Assembly (NCBI GenBank): GCA_036873755.1
Contig: JAVTVY010012683.1
Location: 310,001-374,000, forward strand
Length of the DNA: 64,000 nt
DNA from: Hanleya hanleyi
Lineage: Eukaryota; Mollusca; Polyplacophora; Lepidopleurida; Hanleyidae
Reading direction: 5' to 3'
Notes under the pieces: model-generated
Seen by the model: only the letters and a program-made list of their open reading frames with translations
Told to the model about the DNA's origin: nothing
The model's database searches: none
Translations under genes and position numbers: made by a program
Shown here: positions 31,751 to 43,510 of the stretch, one piece after another
How the letters are laid out: each line of letters starts with the position of its first letter
Numbering within the stretch: the first letter of the stretch is position 1

Positions 31751-34700
31751 TTCATTAAACGTGACCAAATAACCTCATACACGATTTTGAGGAGAGTGGA
31801 GTGATCAACATCCCAACTTTGTCTCAAGGAGAGCTATTGACTACTTTCCGGGAAAAGGGTATAATATTGAACAGGGGTATCTGTGTATACGCGAGAGAAA
31901 ATCACTCAGTAAATTATGCGGATACTAAATTGTGTGTGTTGGGGGCGGCGGTGTATAATTTCAGTGGGGTTAGTTTCAATTTTATTGTACAAAAACATTG
32001 TCAGCCCCCCCCCCACACCTTCCCCCATGTATACCCCCCCCCTACCTTCCCTCATCCACACTATGTATGTATGTATATATGTATAGCCCCCTTATCTGCA
32101 TTCACTGATTGCCTGTGGTTATATGTATTGTTCAGGTCTTTATAATTATGGTTAAATTCTCATGCACAGGCAAGCCATCGTTGGATGCTGACCATCCCGA
32201 CTATGCTCCCTTGCTGTTCCCCTTTTCACGGCGACGAGTCGGAGCAGAAAGCTAGAGGAGAGAACAGGAAACAAAGGTATACCAAATTTAGATTAATGCA
32301 AACCAAATGTTGATGCATGTACATGTTGGGGGTATGGGCATGAATTTTCGACAGTATGAAGGAAAAATATGCTTTTCATGAAAACCTGTCTAACATGTTT
32401 CAAACTTATGGAACTATGAGCATCTCAATGGTCCGAAACATTTAGCACGGTTAGAACACTCGCACATGTCAGAACCTACCCCAAAATCACCCATCCATCT
32501 CGGACATATGCAGAATGATAACCGTTAATCTGAAGGGTCATTTGGTGACCACAAAGCAAAATTCTCGTAACTTGGGGTATATAATAAGTTAGAGACCTTT
32601 TGAAGTTGGTCTATTATTTTGCAAAGACATTTTCCAGAGGACAACTATATTATGTATAACAGCTTTGTTTATTGGCTGGTGGAGGAGTTAACAATGAAAA
32701 ACATGGATAAATAGCAAGGTATAAGACAGAATTGTCAACCTGTTGTTCTAATAAATTCAATCACTGGCTGATTTTATACAGGAAAATAATTTCATTTAAG
32801 TTCCTTTGATTTAGATTGTATGTAACATTGTATAGCACATTCAGAGAACGAGTAACAAGTGTCAAACAAAGAAATGTTATACAATGGTGTCAGATTGAGG
32901 GAGATGACCCCTATCTAGTGCTCAGCAATAATCAATAATAAATAGCAAACTCGTACTAAGTTGACCAATATACATGGTGTATAGAATTTTATTATGGGAG
33001 ACTGTTACTTGGCCTTGTGTCTGTCTGCTTCGTCAATGAGTAAATGTGGGTAATTCTGTTTTAAATTGTTAATTATATACAGTATTAATAAAAACCCCTG
33101 ACAGTTGGGTGGGCAGTATGACTTTTTGCTATGTCTGCTGCAACAAGGGAAAGATTAAATTTTCTCTATCCTGTCTACATGACGGCTGTACATGGCTAGT
33201 CACACCACACATGTTAACTAAATCATATCATAGTTAAACCCTCACTCTCTCCAGGGTCTGAAATAGCCCTTTGCCCGGTTCGTTTTGTTTGAGCAGCCAC
33301 ATTCTGCTTGATTTGCAATGAATGTGGATGTGTTTGTGCTTGCCCATGGTTAACTAGAATTTGCTTTCCTATTTCACACCCTGCTATCACTCACTGATTC
33401 GTCATATTCATTGGCAGTCGGATAAGGTGATAGAAATGAGGTACATGTAATACGGAGCTACATTGATTATAATATTATAAACTACTTAAATTGGGCCTGG
33501 CGACGCATTAGTCATCTTATCTCAGCAATCACCTCAGCTTTTACGGTGCACATCCTCTTTGATTTTGTTGCAATGAAATGCATTCACAACATTTTTTCTC
33601 ACTAGGTATGGACGAATTGCTCGACGTAGGTGCCTTGTGAAGGAGTTTGAGAGGATGGAGAAAACTCCATCTTCTCAAGAACTTCCCCCCCCCCCCCTTG
33701 CGGCACCCTTAGTCACTAACAACAGTATCGAAGGGGAAACTTCATCAGTTGAGAAAGGTACAGGTATAAAGTGTTATAATATTGTTTATTTGGTTACCGA
33801 GGTAACATATGAGTAAATCATACTAACTTATATGCATGTAATTTAACACTAGTTGATACTGAATGAGGAGAGCCCTTAAATGCAATATTCAGCCAGTGTG
33901 ATTTAATAGAAATAGTATTATTTCATGTATAACAATGGGAATCCCAAATATACATGTAGGTACTATATGGGCACATGTATATTGTGTGTGTTCAGATTTG
34001 TTTTAACGATTGTCAGGCAAGAATTGTTGCATTGCACATCTGATAGCATGGTCATGTTGTTCTTTTTTTCCAGGGACCAACACAGATCACCACCACCAAC
34101 CCTTCTGCCTCCGAGCTCTCCAAGAAGAAAATGATTTTTTAAGGAAAGAAAACCAGACCCTGTACAGTGAGGTTCAACACTATAAAACCGAAAACCAACA
34201 GCTGAGGGATGACCTGGTGAGGGCAAAGTTTTCTTTTGAGAACATCAAGGAGGACAAGAAAAGGCTGAATTTCTTCACAGGGATAACTTCCCTTGCAACC
34301 TTTCTGTGGATTGTAGGCATGGCAGAGTCAAGCGTGTGCTGAGATCATTAAGTGTGGAGGACCATCTATTGATTGTTTTCATGAAATTGAAACTGGGTCT
34401 GTTGAATAATGATATTGCATACAGGTTCAAGGTCACTCCAGTCACTGTCTCTCGAATTCCGAGAAGATGGTTGCCAGCTTTATCTGGGGTTATGAAACAG
34501 TTGATAGTGTGGCCCAGTAGATTATCTTTGCGTCGACATTTACCAAGATGCTTCCGGAGAAACTACAAGAATGCCTGCTGCATCATCGACTGCACTGAAA
34601 TTTTCATTGAAAGACCTCTTAATCTGACAGCTCGAGCTCAGACTTGGTCTAATTACAAGCACCACAATACGATGAAATATCTTGTAGGCATCACACCGGC

Positions 34701-35475
34701 AGGAGCAGTGAGTTTCCTTTCTGATGGATATGGTGGGAGAATCTCGGACAAAGAAATCAGTACTAAATCTGGATTTTTTAACCAAATCAAGTTCGGTGAT
34801 GATATATTGGCAGATCGTGGCTTCTTAATCCGAGAAGAATTGGCCATTCGAGGAGCAACTTTGAGAATACCCCACTTCACAAAAGGGAAAACACAGTTGT
34901 CTGGAGCAGATCTAGAGGTGGATATTTCTAGACGATTATCACGAGTTCGAATTCATGTGGAGCGTGTAATTGGTAGAATGAAGAAGTTCAGGATATTGCA
35001 GGGAATTGTTCCTGTTACAAGCGTCTAGTCCGTCATTCATAATCCAGCCGTCGTCCATTAGAGAATATCCGCGTCCATAATCCAAAGACCTATTCCATTT
35101 TCCACATAACAGTATTAGCACCAAATTCAAAAAAGACAATCATAGTATACATACACATAGGCTTGTTTCCTGCAAGAGAGAAGCGGTCAACAGTTTTCAA
35201 TGATGCCGGCAAGACATCATGATGTTCCAAAAATATCAAATCCGTATCGCTGATCAGTATTCTTAATCCATAATATTCGTTATACAGTCGTCATCTAAAA
35301 AAAAAGAGATGTATCTCAGTCACGCTTTGATTGTGACTGTTCATATGATTACCATGAGGAGTAACCTTATTAGAGGAGTAACCTTATTAGATCGCAAGTA
35401 ACCTTATTAGATCATATTATTACAGTTGTCGCAGGCCTGACAAATCTTGCTAAAAGTGTTGTTCCGAGGAGGTGA
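31450..35475 (+). pseudogene. THAP/DDE transposase, unit 2, four exons
   Basis: Exons: 31450-31633 (THAP domain: SCCAIGCANR, GFFRLPSDVFPARRQ), 32170-32276 (GKPSLDADHPDY), 33606 to about 33757 (RRRCLVKEFERME), 34074-35475 (coiled coil, then DDE). The third zinc Cys of THAP is replaced (IFGNHF instead of the usual Cys before xxH). A frameshift is required in exon 2, since exon 3 continues in phase 2, and another near 34310. DDE residues are visible: CCIIDCTEIF, DDILADRGFL, RIHVERVIG. The domain is cut after GIVPVT by the PLE tip P4 and resumes at 35398 with VTLLDHIITVVAGLTNLAKS, ending at 35475. It sits just inside the left end of the element and converges with the YqaJ gene. Confidence 0.8.
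35015..35357 (-). mobile_element. PLE 3' tip P4, inserted in the transposase
   Basis: It starts at TTACAAGCGTCTAG and matches the last 340 bp of P2 and P3, including the small membrane ORF frame. It splits the DDE domain between GIVPVT and LLDHIITV. On its 5' side the target 13-mer gtaaccttattag occurs three times (35361, 35378, 35398). Confidence 0.8.
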
Positions 35476-35639
35476 AATCATTGTCAGGTACAAAGTTTAT
35501 ACTTCCTTGCGAGGACTCTTTTGTCAGTCCTGGAACAAATGTAGTCATATGATGTAATAATGATCCCTGTGACATCGGACATATTGGAATTGCAATATGC
35601 TGGATTTCATTGTTCATCCTGTTCTCTACCACACAGCTA

Positions 35640-35985
35640 TATACATGTAGTACTACTAGTGGGGCTCCAGATTTCAACATTTAATTGTTATGTTCTTAAC
35701 TGTTATGAAATGGTTCCCACAAAATTCTCGCCCCAGGTTTAGCATTCCAGTTTTTTTTTCGGTTTATTCGCGTCAACTGTGGTTGACGACGGGCAGGGCA
35801 AACGTCTCTAGGAAGGCGAAAAAAACCAATGGTGGAATTCCTCAGTTTTCGGTTTGCACATACTATGGCACAGCACCTCTTAGGCATAATTGCAACTATG
35901 ATAATTGAACACAAGCTAACAAGAGAAGTATGGGCAATGGTGTTGACTGATTTGAGAGGGTCTGACTTCATCAAGAAATCTATGT
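35640..35985 (-). pseudogene. Inverted second copy of the THAP exon
   Basis: The minus strand reads MPKRCCAIVCANRKLRNSTI, then GFFRLPRDVCPARRQ and GARILWEPFH: the same exon as 31450-31633 with substitutions and a frameshift near the end. The promoter-side sequence (tttcttgatgaagtcagacc) is also present, but the terminal repeat is missing. With 31275-31750 it forms an inverted repeat around the transposase gene, 3.9 kb apart. Confidence 0.75.
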
Positions 35986-35989
35986 ATTG

Positions 35990-36110
35990 TTAGAGATATC
36001 AGCTTCTAAGTTCCGTATATAAATAAACAAATTGCTTATGGATAACAACTTCTAGTTTATTCAGGACGACGTTTCGATACAGGTACTAAAGTCTGTCCAT
36101 TTTAATTAGT
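35990..36110 (-). other. PLE-type 3' remnant with hammerhead-like GAAAC box
   Basis: The minus strand contains atcgaaacgtcgtcctgaat followed by aaactagaagttgttatcc, which I recall from PLE long repeats carrying hammerhead ribozymes. The CUGAUGA box expected upstream is degenerate (ctttagt), so an active ribozyme is unlikely. It is a different family from P1-P5. Confidence 0.35.
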
Positions 36111-36748
36111 CGTCTACTTTGGAGCTTGCCAAAAATCAGCAGTTAACCCTGCAACAATTTTCTTTTTTGCAGCGTGTAGAACAAACTGAACACTACAAAA
36201 TGACTACCATTCCTCCGTGATATCGATAATATATCACGCTTGAAATAACTTTATCATTCACTCCATATAAAACTCCAGTACAGTTCTTTATGCACCGGGC
36301 CTCAATTACATAGGGAGACGTCATAATATATTCATACTCATTGGCACAAAGGTCACTAATGCCGAATACAGTAATAACAGGCGGTCCGTGAGAGTGTCGC
36401 ATATATTTCATGCCCAGTGAAATTGCCGAACGATAAACCGCACACACCTATATGACCATACAAAGCATTGTTGACCTTTGTGCTAGACAGCACGAATACA
36501 TTATGACGTCTCCCTATGTAATTGAGCACCGGTACATGAAACAACTGTACTGGAGTTTTATATGGAGAGAATTAAAAAGTTATTTCAAACGCGATATATT
36601 ATCGATATCACGGGGAAATGGTAGTAATTTTGTAGACATTTATCTGTTATACAAGATGCAAAAAAGAAAATTTATGCAGAGTTAACTGCTGGCTATTGAC
36701 AAGCTCCAAAGTAGACGACTAATTAAAATAGACAGACTATAGTATCGT
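36073..36748. mobile_element. Foldback element, long inverted arms
   Basis: Left arm about 36073-36345, right arm about 36468-36748. The outer sequences ttttaattagtcgtctactt and aagtagacgactaattaaaa are exact reverse complements. The spacer is short. No coding capacity: the mirrored ORFs come from the arms. Confidence 0.7.
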
Positions 36749-37589
36749 TCTCAAGTCAATGACATCAATAAGTAAATGAAAGCTCGTGTGAAACACGGGC
36801 GAAGAGCATTTCCCCAGATAATTTTGTAACACATTTGGTACTCACAGGGCTTTGAATCTCCCCAATTTGGGCACAACCCCTAATAGTGGTGGCAATTTTT
36901 TTTAGGATGGGACAGAGGATGGGGCACATACCCCTGGGGGAAGAACAATCAGAAATCATCCCTGGTAGTAGTGCCTCTGCGAAGGGATTTCTTCACCAAT
37001 GGCCAAACCCAGTGTGAGGCACCACCAACTTCATTTTGCGTTTCATTGGCCCAACGACATTAAAAAATCTCATAAAAATAATGTCAGATTGCCACTTTTA
37101 TATTCCCAATGAAAGTTTGAACATTAATACTTTTACCCCCTTCTTATTCCCGATTGTATGAATTAGGCTGCTGTATTCTAACTGGAACAATGACAGCCAA
37201 TAAAAATGCCGAACAACGAAAAATAAATACCTTTCACTATAATTTTTCACTGTAAGTCGGCGAATTGTTGTTGTTGTTGTTGTAAAATGCTGCTAATACT
37301 ACTTAGGCAATAATAACATTCAATGTAAATCAGGAACCTTCACTGGCTGTGATCTATCACTCTGTCATGGTACCCATATTTCGACAGTGATGCAGTATGT
37401 CAGAGCTAGGAAATGGAGGGTGTTTCAACAGCTCAACCTATACAGCATAATTCAAGTTACTGTTGAATTACAACACATATAAAGGAAGTGGGAAGAGGTG
37501 CCGACATACTGGCAGAGTCACATGACTTCTCAGCATAGTCTACTGGTTAACCTATTCTAAAGCACATACCAAGAATCTAACGATTCGTG
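36749..37589. other. Unassigned DNA with a (TTG)n microsatellite
   Basis: No gene seen. A ttgttgttgttgttg microsatellite lies near 37266-37281. Confidence 0.4.
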
Positions 37590-37720
37590 ATATGTGTTGT
37601 ATCTCAGCTACGCTTTTATTGTACCTGTTCATGTGGCAACTTGGATGATATGACCACACGGCCCCTAGCACCGGCATAAGTGGTATTAGATACAAATCTA
37701 GAGCTATGATGGAAATGCTC
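37590..37720 (-). repeat. Older diverged PLE 3' remnant beside P3
   Basis: It aligns loosely with the P3 segment around 38010-38130: gtatctcagctacgctttt against gtacctcagtcacgctttg, and cggcccctagcaccgg against cggcccctagccccgg. Orientation is the same as P3, whose 3' end starts a few bases to the right. Confidence 0.55.
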
Positions 37721-37724
37721 TGAA

Positions 37725-40245
37725 TTACAAGCGTCTAGTCCGTCATTCATAATCCAGCCGTCGTCCATTAGAGAATATCCGCGTCCATAATCCAAAGACC
37801 TATTCCATTTCCATATAACAGTATTAGCACCAAATTCAAAAAGACAAAATTATACATAAACATAGGCTTGTTTCCTGCAAGAGAGAAGCGGTCAACAGTT
37901 TTCAATGATGCCGGCAAGACATCATGATGTTCCAAAATATCAAATCCGTATCGCTGATCAGTATTCTTAATCCATAATATTCGTTATGGAGTCGTCATCT
38001 AAAAATGATGTACCTCAGTCACGCTTTGATTGTGACTGTTCATATGAGTACCATGAAGATCTTGAAGTACATGGGCTCATACGGCCCCTAGCCCCGGGTT
38101 AAGCGGAATTAGACACATGTTACGAAACGTAGCGCCATAGATCTTGCACGCTACGTTCGTATTTTGCTATCAGCATGCGATACGTATCGCCAAATTTGAG
38201 AAACTTTGAGTGGAGGCGCTTGGTGGAATAGCCCTGTTTTATAAGTTTCTGCAACAATGTTTTGTGACGTTGATTAAAATCATCACATTTAACACAGGAT
38301 CTAGCAAATGCTACTAAGCGAGATATGTATACGCCATATGCAGGTCCCACTGGAATATTACTATCCAGAAAGGGATAGTTTACGATGTCGAAATTGTAAT
38401 CATCTCTTTTGTCATAAAGTCGACGAGAGAGAATGCCCGCTTCATTTTATAGAGATAGAGATCTAAATAAGATGTGCCTGTAGGGCTATCTGTAGTTTCC
38501 TTCAAATCCAGTGAAGGTGGATATATATCCTTCACTGCGTCATTTATATAGCGATTATCCACAGCGAGAAGATCGTCTATATAGCGTTTGGTGAATGAGA
38601 AGGAACGGGCTTTGAATGGATCGGTTTTTGAAAGCGCCAGCATATAGTCATATTCATAAGAGAACAGATACAGGTCGCCAACAGGGGTGCACAATTAGTA
38701 CCCATTGGAATACCTATATGCTGCTGATATATTGTGTTGCCAAATTTCACATAGATATTTTTAATGAGAAATTCAAGCAACTCTATAAACAAGAAACATC
38801 CCATGAATGATATCTCTTGTATGTAGTCGAGCTAAAGAATGCTTTATGGCTTCCGACATTAATATATCTACGATCAGTTTTCTTGAACACAGATACTATT
38901 AATGAACTTATACGGTCAATAAGGTCCTGATGAGGGATTGTAGTATAGAGAGTCGAGAAATCCCATGTGGATACATGTCTGTACGGTATGTGACCTTTAG
39001 CATCAAGTTCTTCCGTAAGACATTTTGAGTTTTTCAATATCCACATACATTCAACGCCAGAGTTCTTGAAAATAGTGGCGCAATACCTTTCCCAAAATGC
39101 TTTTACCTCCTGAAGGGCCCTCGTCAATAGGGTTGAAAGAGGCTTGGTGGTGCAGCTTCTAGAACCAGCTATGAATCTAGCTTTGTATGGTGATTTATGC
39201 ATTTTGGGAGTCCAGTATATTTTTGGTATGTCGCTATGATTGGTTGGAAGACAAATACCTCTTTCCCTGAGAAACTTTTTGTGATTGTTAAATAAATCTT
39301 CCAGAGTAAATGCAGTTTGGGAGTAAGTAGATGTATTTGATGAAGATATGTCTACACTCAATTCTTTAACCAGCACCTGGTAATAGTAATATTTACATAT
39401 GAATATTATATTATTCGGAGCTTTGTCTGCTGGGACTATGACGAATTTACTCTGGAGATTTGCTAGAACTTCTTGCGATTTGAGGTTTCTCAGTACTTGT
39501 TTTGCTTGGGGAAGAGTACTTCTGTCAATATGGCGGATTGTTTCAACGACCTTGCTCTTGGTGAGGTCCAGCCAATCAGCGAGTACTGTAGGTTCAACTT
39601 TTTCTCGCTTAGACCAATCAATAACGTACTGTTCTAATGCAGTCAGGACTATCTTCTGGTCCGCCTTCAGATTTATTCTTCTGGGCTCTCTATATTTAGG
39701 TCCTTTCATCAGGAGTAATTTCAGATCCATATCACTCACCACATCAAGGTCACCAGTCACAATATGTTTGCATGGTGTATAGATAAAGTTCGACAATTCA
39801 CAATCACAACTATAGCCTCCTGACGTGTATAAGTTCCAGTCAAACTCCTTGACAGCATTGGAGTAATTGAATATTTTGGTGGCTATAGATTTAGTATAAT
39901 TATATGAAATGCAAGGAGGTTCTGTGAACTTGAAATAGTTTGGTACAGCGTTGCGTACCTCTGGATCATTCAGGATTCGAGGTAAATTAATGATGTCCAG
40001 TCCTTTATCTAAGTAGTTGAGTTTCAAGAATAGCCGATCTTGAGATGTTTCCATTATGTTCACTGGACGATACAACCGAAAATACGCTATATCTTGACAT
40101 ACTTTACTGATTTTGGATGGTATTATATTTCCTGAAGACGCAGATTGCTGTATATTGGTAACTGGTGAGCTGTTTCGCTGTGAAAGCTCGTACACTGGGG
40201 ATTGGCGAGCTGTATCGTCATCAGATGAAAATGACGACATTTAAC
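37725..40245 (-). mobile_element. Penelope-like element P3, longest copy
   Basis: It runs from the TTACAAGCG terminus at 37725 to the start of the coding region at 40240. It is the only copy with the whole N-terminal region. No GIY-YIG endonuclease is encoded on either side of the RT, so it fits endonuclease-lacking PLEs or a copy that lost that part. Confidence 0.85.
38120..40240 (-). pseudogene. PLE protein with N-terminal Cys/His motif and reverse transcriptase (P3)
   Basis: The start ATG at 40240 gives MSSFSSDDDTARQ. Then come FKFTEPPCISYNYTKSIATK near residue 105, a Cys/His motif (CDCELSNFIYTPCKHIVTGDL) near 150, KREKVEPTVLADWLDL near 215, the DKG-like VPADKAPNNI near 270, the WTPKMHKSP block, motif A (TWDFSTLYTTIPH) and, after frameshifts, motif B and RYIDDLLAV. 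Three single-T losses break it, near 38446, 38680 and 38795. The protein would copy RNA into DNA and prime at chromosomal ends or nicks, as known for PLEs. The C-terminus DLWRYVS ends at 38120. Confidence 0.8.
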
Positions 40246-40917
40246 ACAAAAGACTAGTCTGTAAGGCCCGATGTCGACTCAGCATCAACTTCCCACATAT
40301 GCCAACATATACCAAAGACCAAAGGGTCTGCACAGGGGGCAGGGCTGTTGAGGCTGTTGGAACACATGTATGCAAAATTCGCTAGATTGTTCTGAAAGAC
40401 AACCACAGCCACAACAAACAGATTTGGAGTGTATGTTGGCAGTCAACATGTGACTTAACACAGTTTTTGACCTTGAGAAAATAGGTCAATGTAAGTCCTA
40501 TTCACTGACTTCAGGTCCATCATCAGTTGCATATGTGGTATCAATTTAGAATGCCTAGCTATATTTCATGTTATATCATAATATAAAGTATAAAACCTCG
40601 AGAAAATAGGTTCAGTCAACTGGGATAGGCTTGTAGTCCGTCACCAATTGCACAAGTATGATGAATTTGGAGAGCCCATCTTCACACCTTTCTAATAATA
40701 AATTTAACCTCGATAAAACAGGTGGCGGTCAGTCAATTTCATTAATTAGGCTTCTGATCCATCACCAGCTGCATGTAGTATGACAAGAAAGATGGGCAGA
40801 CAGAGACAGACAGACAAATAGATAAGATGGAAAATTCAGTTCATCGGGGGCATCGTTACATATCATCTTCAAAGTCTAAATATTCTGTCAAAATGCACCA
40901 AAACACACCACTTTACT
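40246..40917. other. Unassigned DNA, minor direct repeats
   Basis: Three loosely similar segments (near 40490, 40620 and 40740) carry ataggtc or acaggtg with phrases like cctatcaccaattgcac, suggesting an old tandem repeat. No gene. Confidence 0.35.
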
Positions 40918-41763
40918 TCTATTATAGAGAAGAAAAGCAACTCTGAGTAGCCGGGATTACAATTTTATTCTGTATATTTCGCTATTAGTTCCAGCATCTT
41001 AAGCATTGAACAAAGTTACAAACAGCTTCATATGCACAGTATATATACAAGGCATAATGTGACCTTAGCCAATACACATTTATGTATAGTGAGCCAGTAA
41101 ATTATATCAATCATTAAGTTGGACGGATATTAAAATGACGTCATTTTCAGAAATTGTTAAATGTTGAGCGATGACCTGTCAGCAATCTACAAATAGTGTG
41201 ATTCAGGTGTTACAATACACACTCCACAATTGTTGTAACTCGCATGGGAATATACAATTATGAAACATGCGAGTTACATTTGTAGGATTCCATCAATTCT
41301 GATGTGGATTGCCAAGAAAATTATACCTATATTATCTTAAAATGACAGTCCTTATCCAAACTTCATGACATGTAGAAATATTCAATGTAGGTACATACCC
41401 ACTATATCACCATACTTTATTCATTTGTGCAGTTTACTTAGTTCTTGCCAGATAAGAAGACTATGTATTGTTTTCATCAATTAGAATGTGTATTGTATTA
41501 CCTGAATCACACCATTTGTAGATCGCTGTCAGGTCATCGCTTAACATTTAACAAATTTCTGAAAATGACAGCATGACATAATTTACTGGCTCACCTATTC
41601 ATAAATGTGTATTGGCTAAGATCACATTATGCCTTGTATATGTACTGTGCGTATGGAGCTGTTTGTAACTTTGCTCACTGCTGAAGATGCTATAACTAAC
41701 AGTGAAATATACAGAATGAAATTGTCATCCCTACTTGGAGTTGCTTTTCTTCTCTATTATTGG
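40918..41763. mobile_element. Foldback element with 300-bp arms and a nested hairpin
   Basis: Arms at 40918-41235 and 41478-41763 are reverse complements over about 300 bp (outer part tatagagaagaaaagcaact). The left arm has about 35 bp extra. The spacer holds a small exact palindrome at 41235-41277 (gtaactcgcatg / catgcgagttac). No transposase. Confidence 0.75.
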
Positions 41764-42739
41764 AAAATCATCAGTGGTTCCAATGGATTACTTCAATTAG
41801 ATATACATGTAAAAAATTCCCCGGTGGGATGTGCCATATAGCAGGTATGTATTAGTTTCACTTCAAAAATCTTTCTACTTTTTCAGTTCAAGAAATAGTT
41901 ATCAGCATTTGTAATTATGCTGTCAAAATGCAACACTATGTTCAACGGCATTAACCGAGTGATAATTTGTGATTTTATTCATTGAAAACTGGCCAGAATG
42001 CATCCCCAGACATCTGGAAGCCCAAGCCTTCACAGCCACTGGAGATAAAGAAGTGGACTTGGGAACAGGATCAAATTATTATATCAGTAATGGAGAGAGA
42101 AATCACACTAATTCTGGAAATGAAGTGTTTACTTTGTTGACACAAGGGGTGTACTAGTCCACTTATGTAAATTGCATTATGCAATAAGTCAACCATTACA
42201 GGTTTTATTACCAGAAAAGTCAACATACAGGCCTCAATATGAGGCCTGACAGGTAAAGCAGAATATAATGGCCTGACTTCAAGCTCACTTGAATCCTTAA
42301 ATTCTCCATACTGACCATCCAATGATGCAGCCTAGACTAAGATATATTTAGCTGACTTTACCCTATGCCAGCACCAACAGCACCAATGTCCTTTCAATCC
42401 ATTTTAAAACCATACTGTTAATAAAATTAGTAATTGAAAAAAAAGAATGTATAATGAGATATAAATAAAACATTATGTTGATGGGCTGCAAAATCCGTAT
42501 GAGAGGTGGTCCTTCAATTTCAATCAAAAAAAAAACTTTCAGGCCTTTGTCTGACAATAATAAACTTCATAAACAGATTAGATGCCAATAAATTGTGCTA
42601 AAAACATTTACTGTCTATAGTGCCATCCAATGATAAACAATATCACAAACCTACATGATGAAGCAAAATCCTCAGATGTGGCCTGGGGAATGTAGATATT
42701 GGACTCCAGTCGTGAGAATTTCATATATTTAAAAAATGG
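41764..42739. other. Unassigned DNA
   Basis: AT-rich, with no supported gene, RNA or repeat. Confidence 0.4.
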
Positions 42740-43510
42740 CCATTTGGCTCACAAGAGATGTAAGTTACAACACTGGGAATGCTATGATCATGTTCAGCAA
42801 AACAGAATTACTTTTCCCTGAAGAAAATTTTCATTTTTGTGAAAAGAAAATCTTATTTTGAAATACAAAAATGAGTCTCCATGATTCGCCAACACCAACA
42901 CAATCTTTGTCAGTTCTTTGCCTATCTTGCAAGATCATTATACCCAAATTACATGGAAATCAAACACGTTGTTCAGAAGATATGATGTTACACATGTTTA
43001 CCTGCATTCATGTCTATAGCCCCACCTAGTGATGACCAAATGTCATGAAAAACGAGCGGGTGCGATCTAAAGCCCTAGGGATATGGCACATAAGAGTTCA
43101 ATGGAAAAAACTTTAATCATGATAATAGTTCTAGAGGTTTTGTCGTCAAGTCAGATAAATGTGATGTTTCATTTAAATGGCAATTTGGTTCGCACCGAAA
43201 TGGAATTATCATGTCGGCAATCCTATATTTATGCTTGGCAACCTAGAATAGAACAGTTTTCAAATATTTCTTCAAGCGAATTGGTGAATTTTCATTTCAC
43301 GAAAAACTTTTTTTTTTGAGATGCAAAAAATTTGCCTTAAAAATTATGCCAGCTACACCAAAACCTTTTCAGCACATTGCCTATCCTTCAAGACCATTGT
43401 AATAAAATTTCAAAGAAATCGGGCAAGCGGTTCAGACGAAATCGTCACAGAAAGGTTCACCTATGCTCGGACTACAACGCCACCTAGTGGTGAGCAGCGG
43501 CTATCAAAAC
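42740..43510. repeat. Ancient tandem duplication, period about 420 bp
   Basis: The halves 42740-43060 and 43150-43510 share order: ggccatttggctc against ggcaatttggttc, a long run with ttttcatttttgtgaaaag, then ttgcctatc..caagaccatt, a tcaaagaaatc-like stretch and cacctagtg.tga at the end. Divergence is high. Confidence 0.5.

Noticed and set aside
40130..40215. ctgatga and cgaaac on the minus strand in P3 as a hammerhead ribozyme
   Set aside because: The boxes lie in the coding region (SSDDDTARQ to RNSS), are about 40 nt apart and I see no stem II between them; likely chance.
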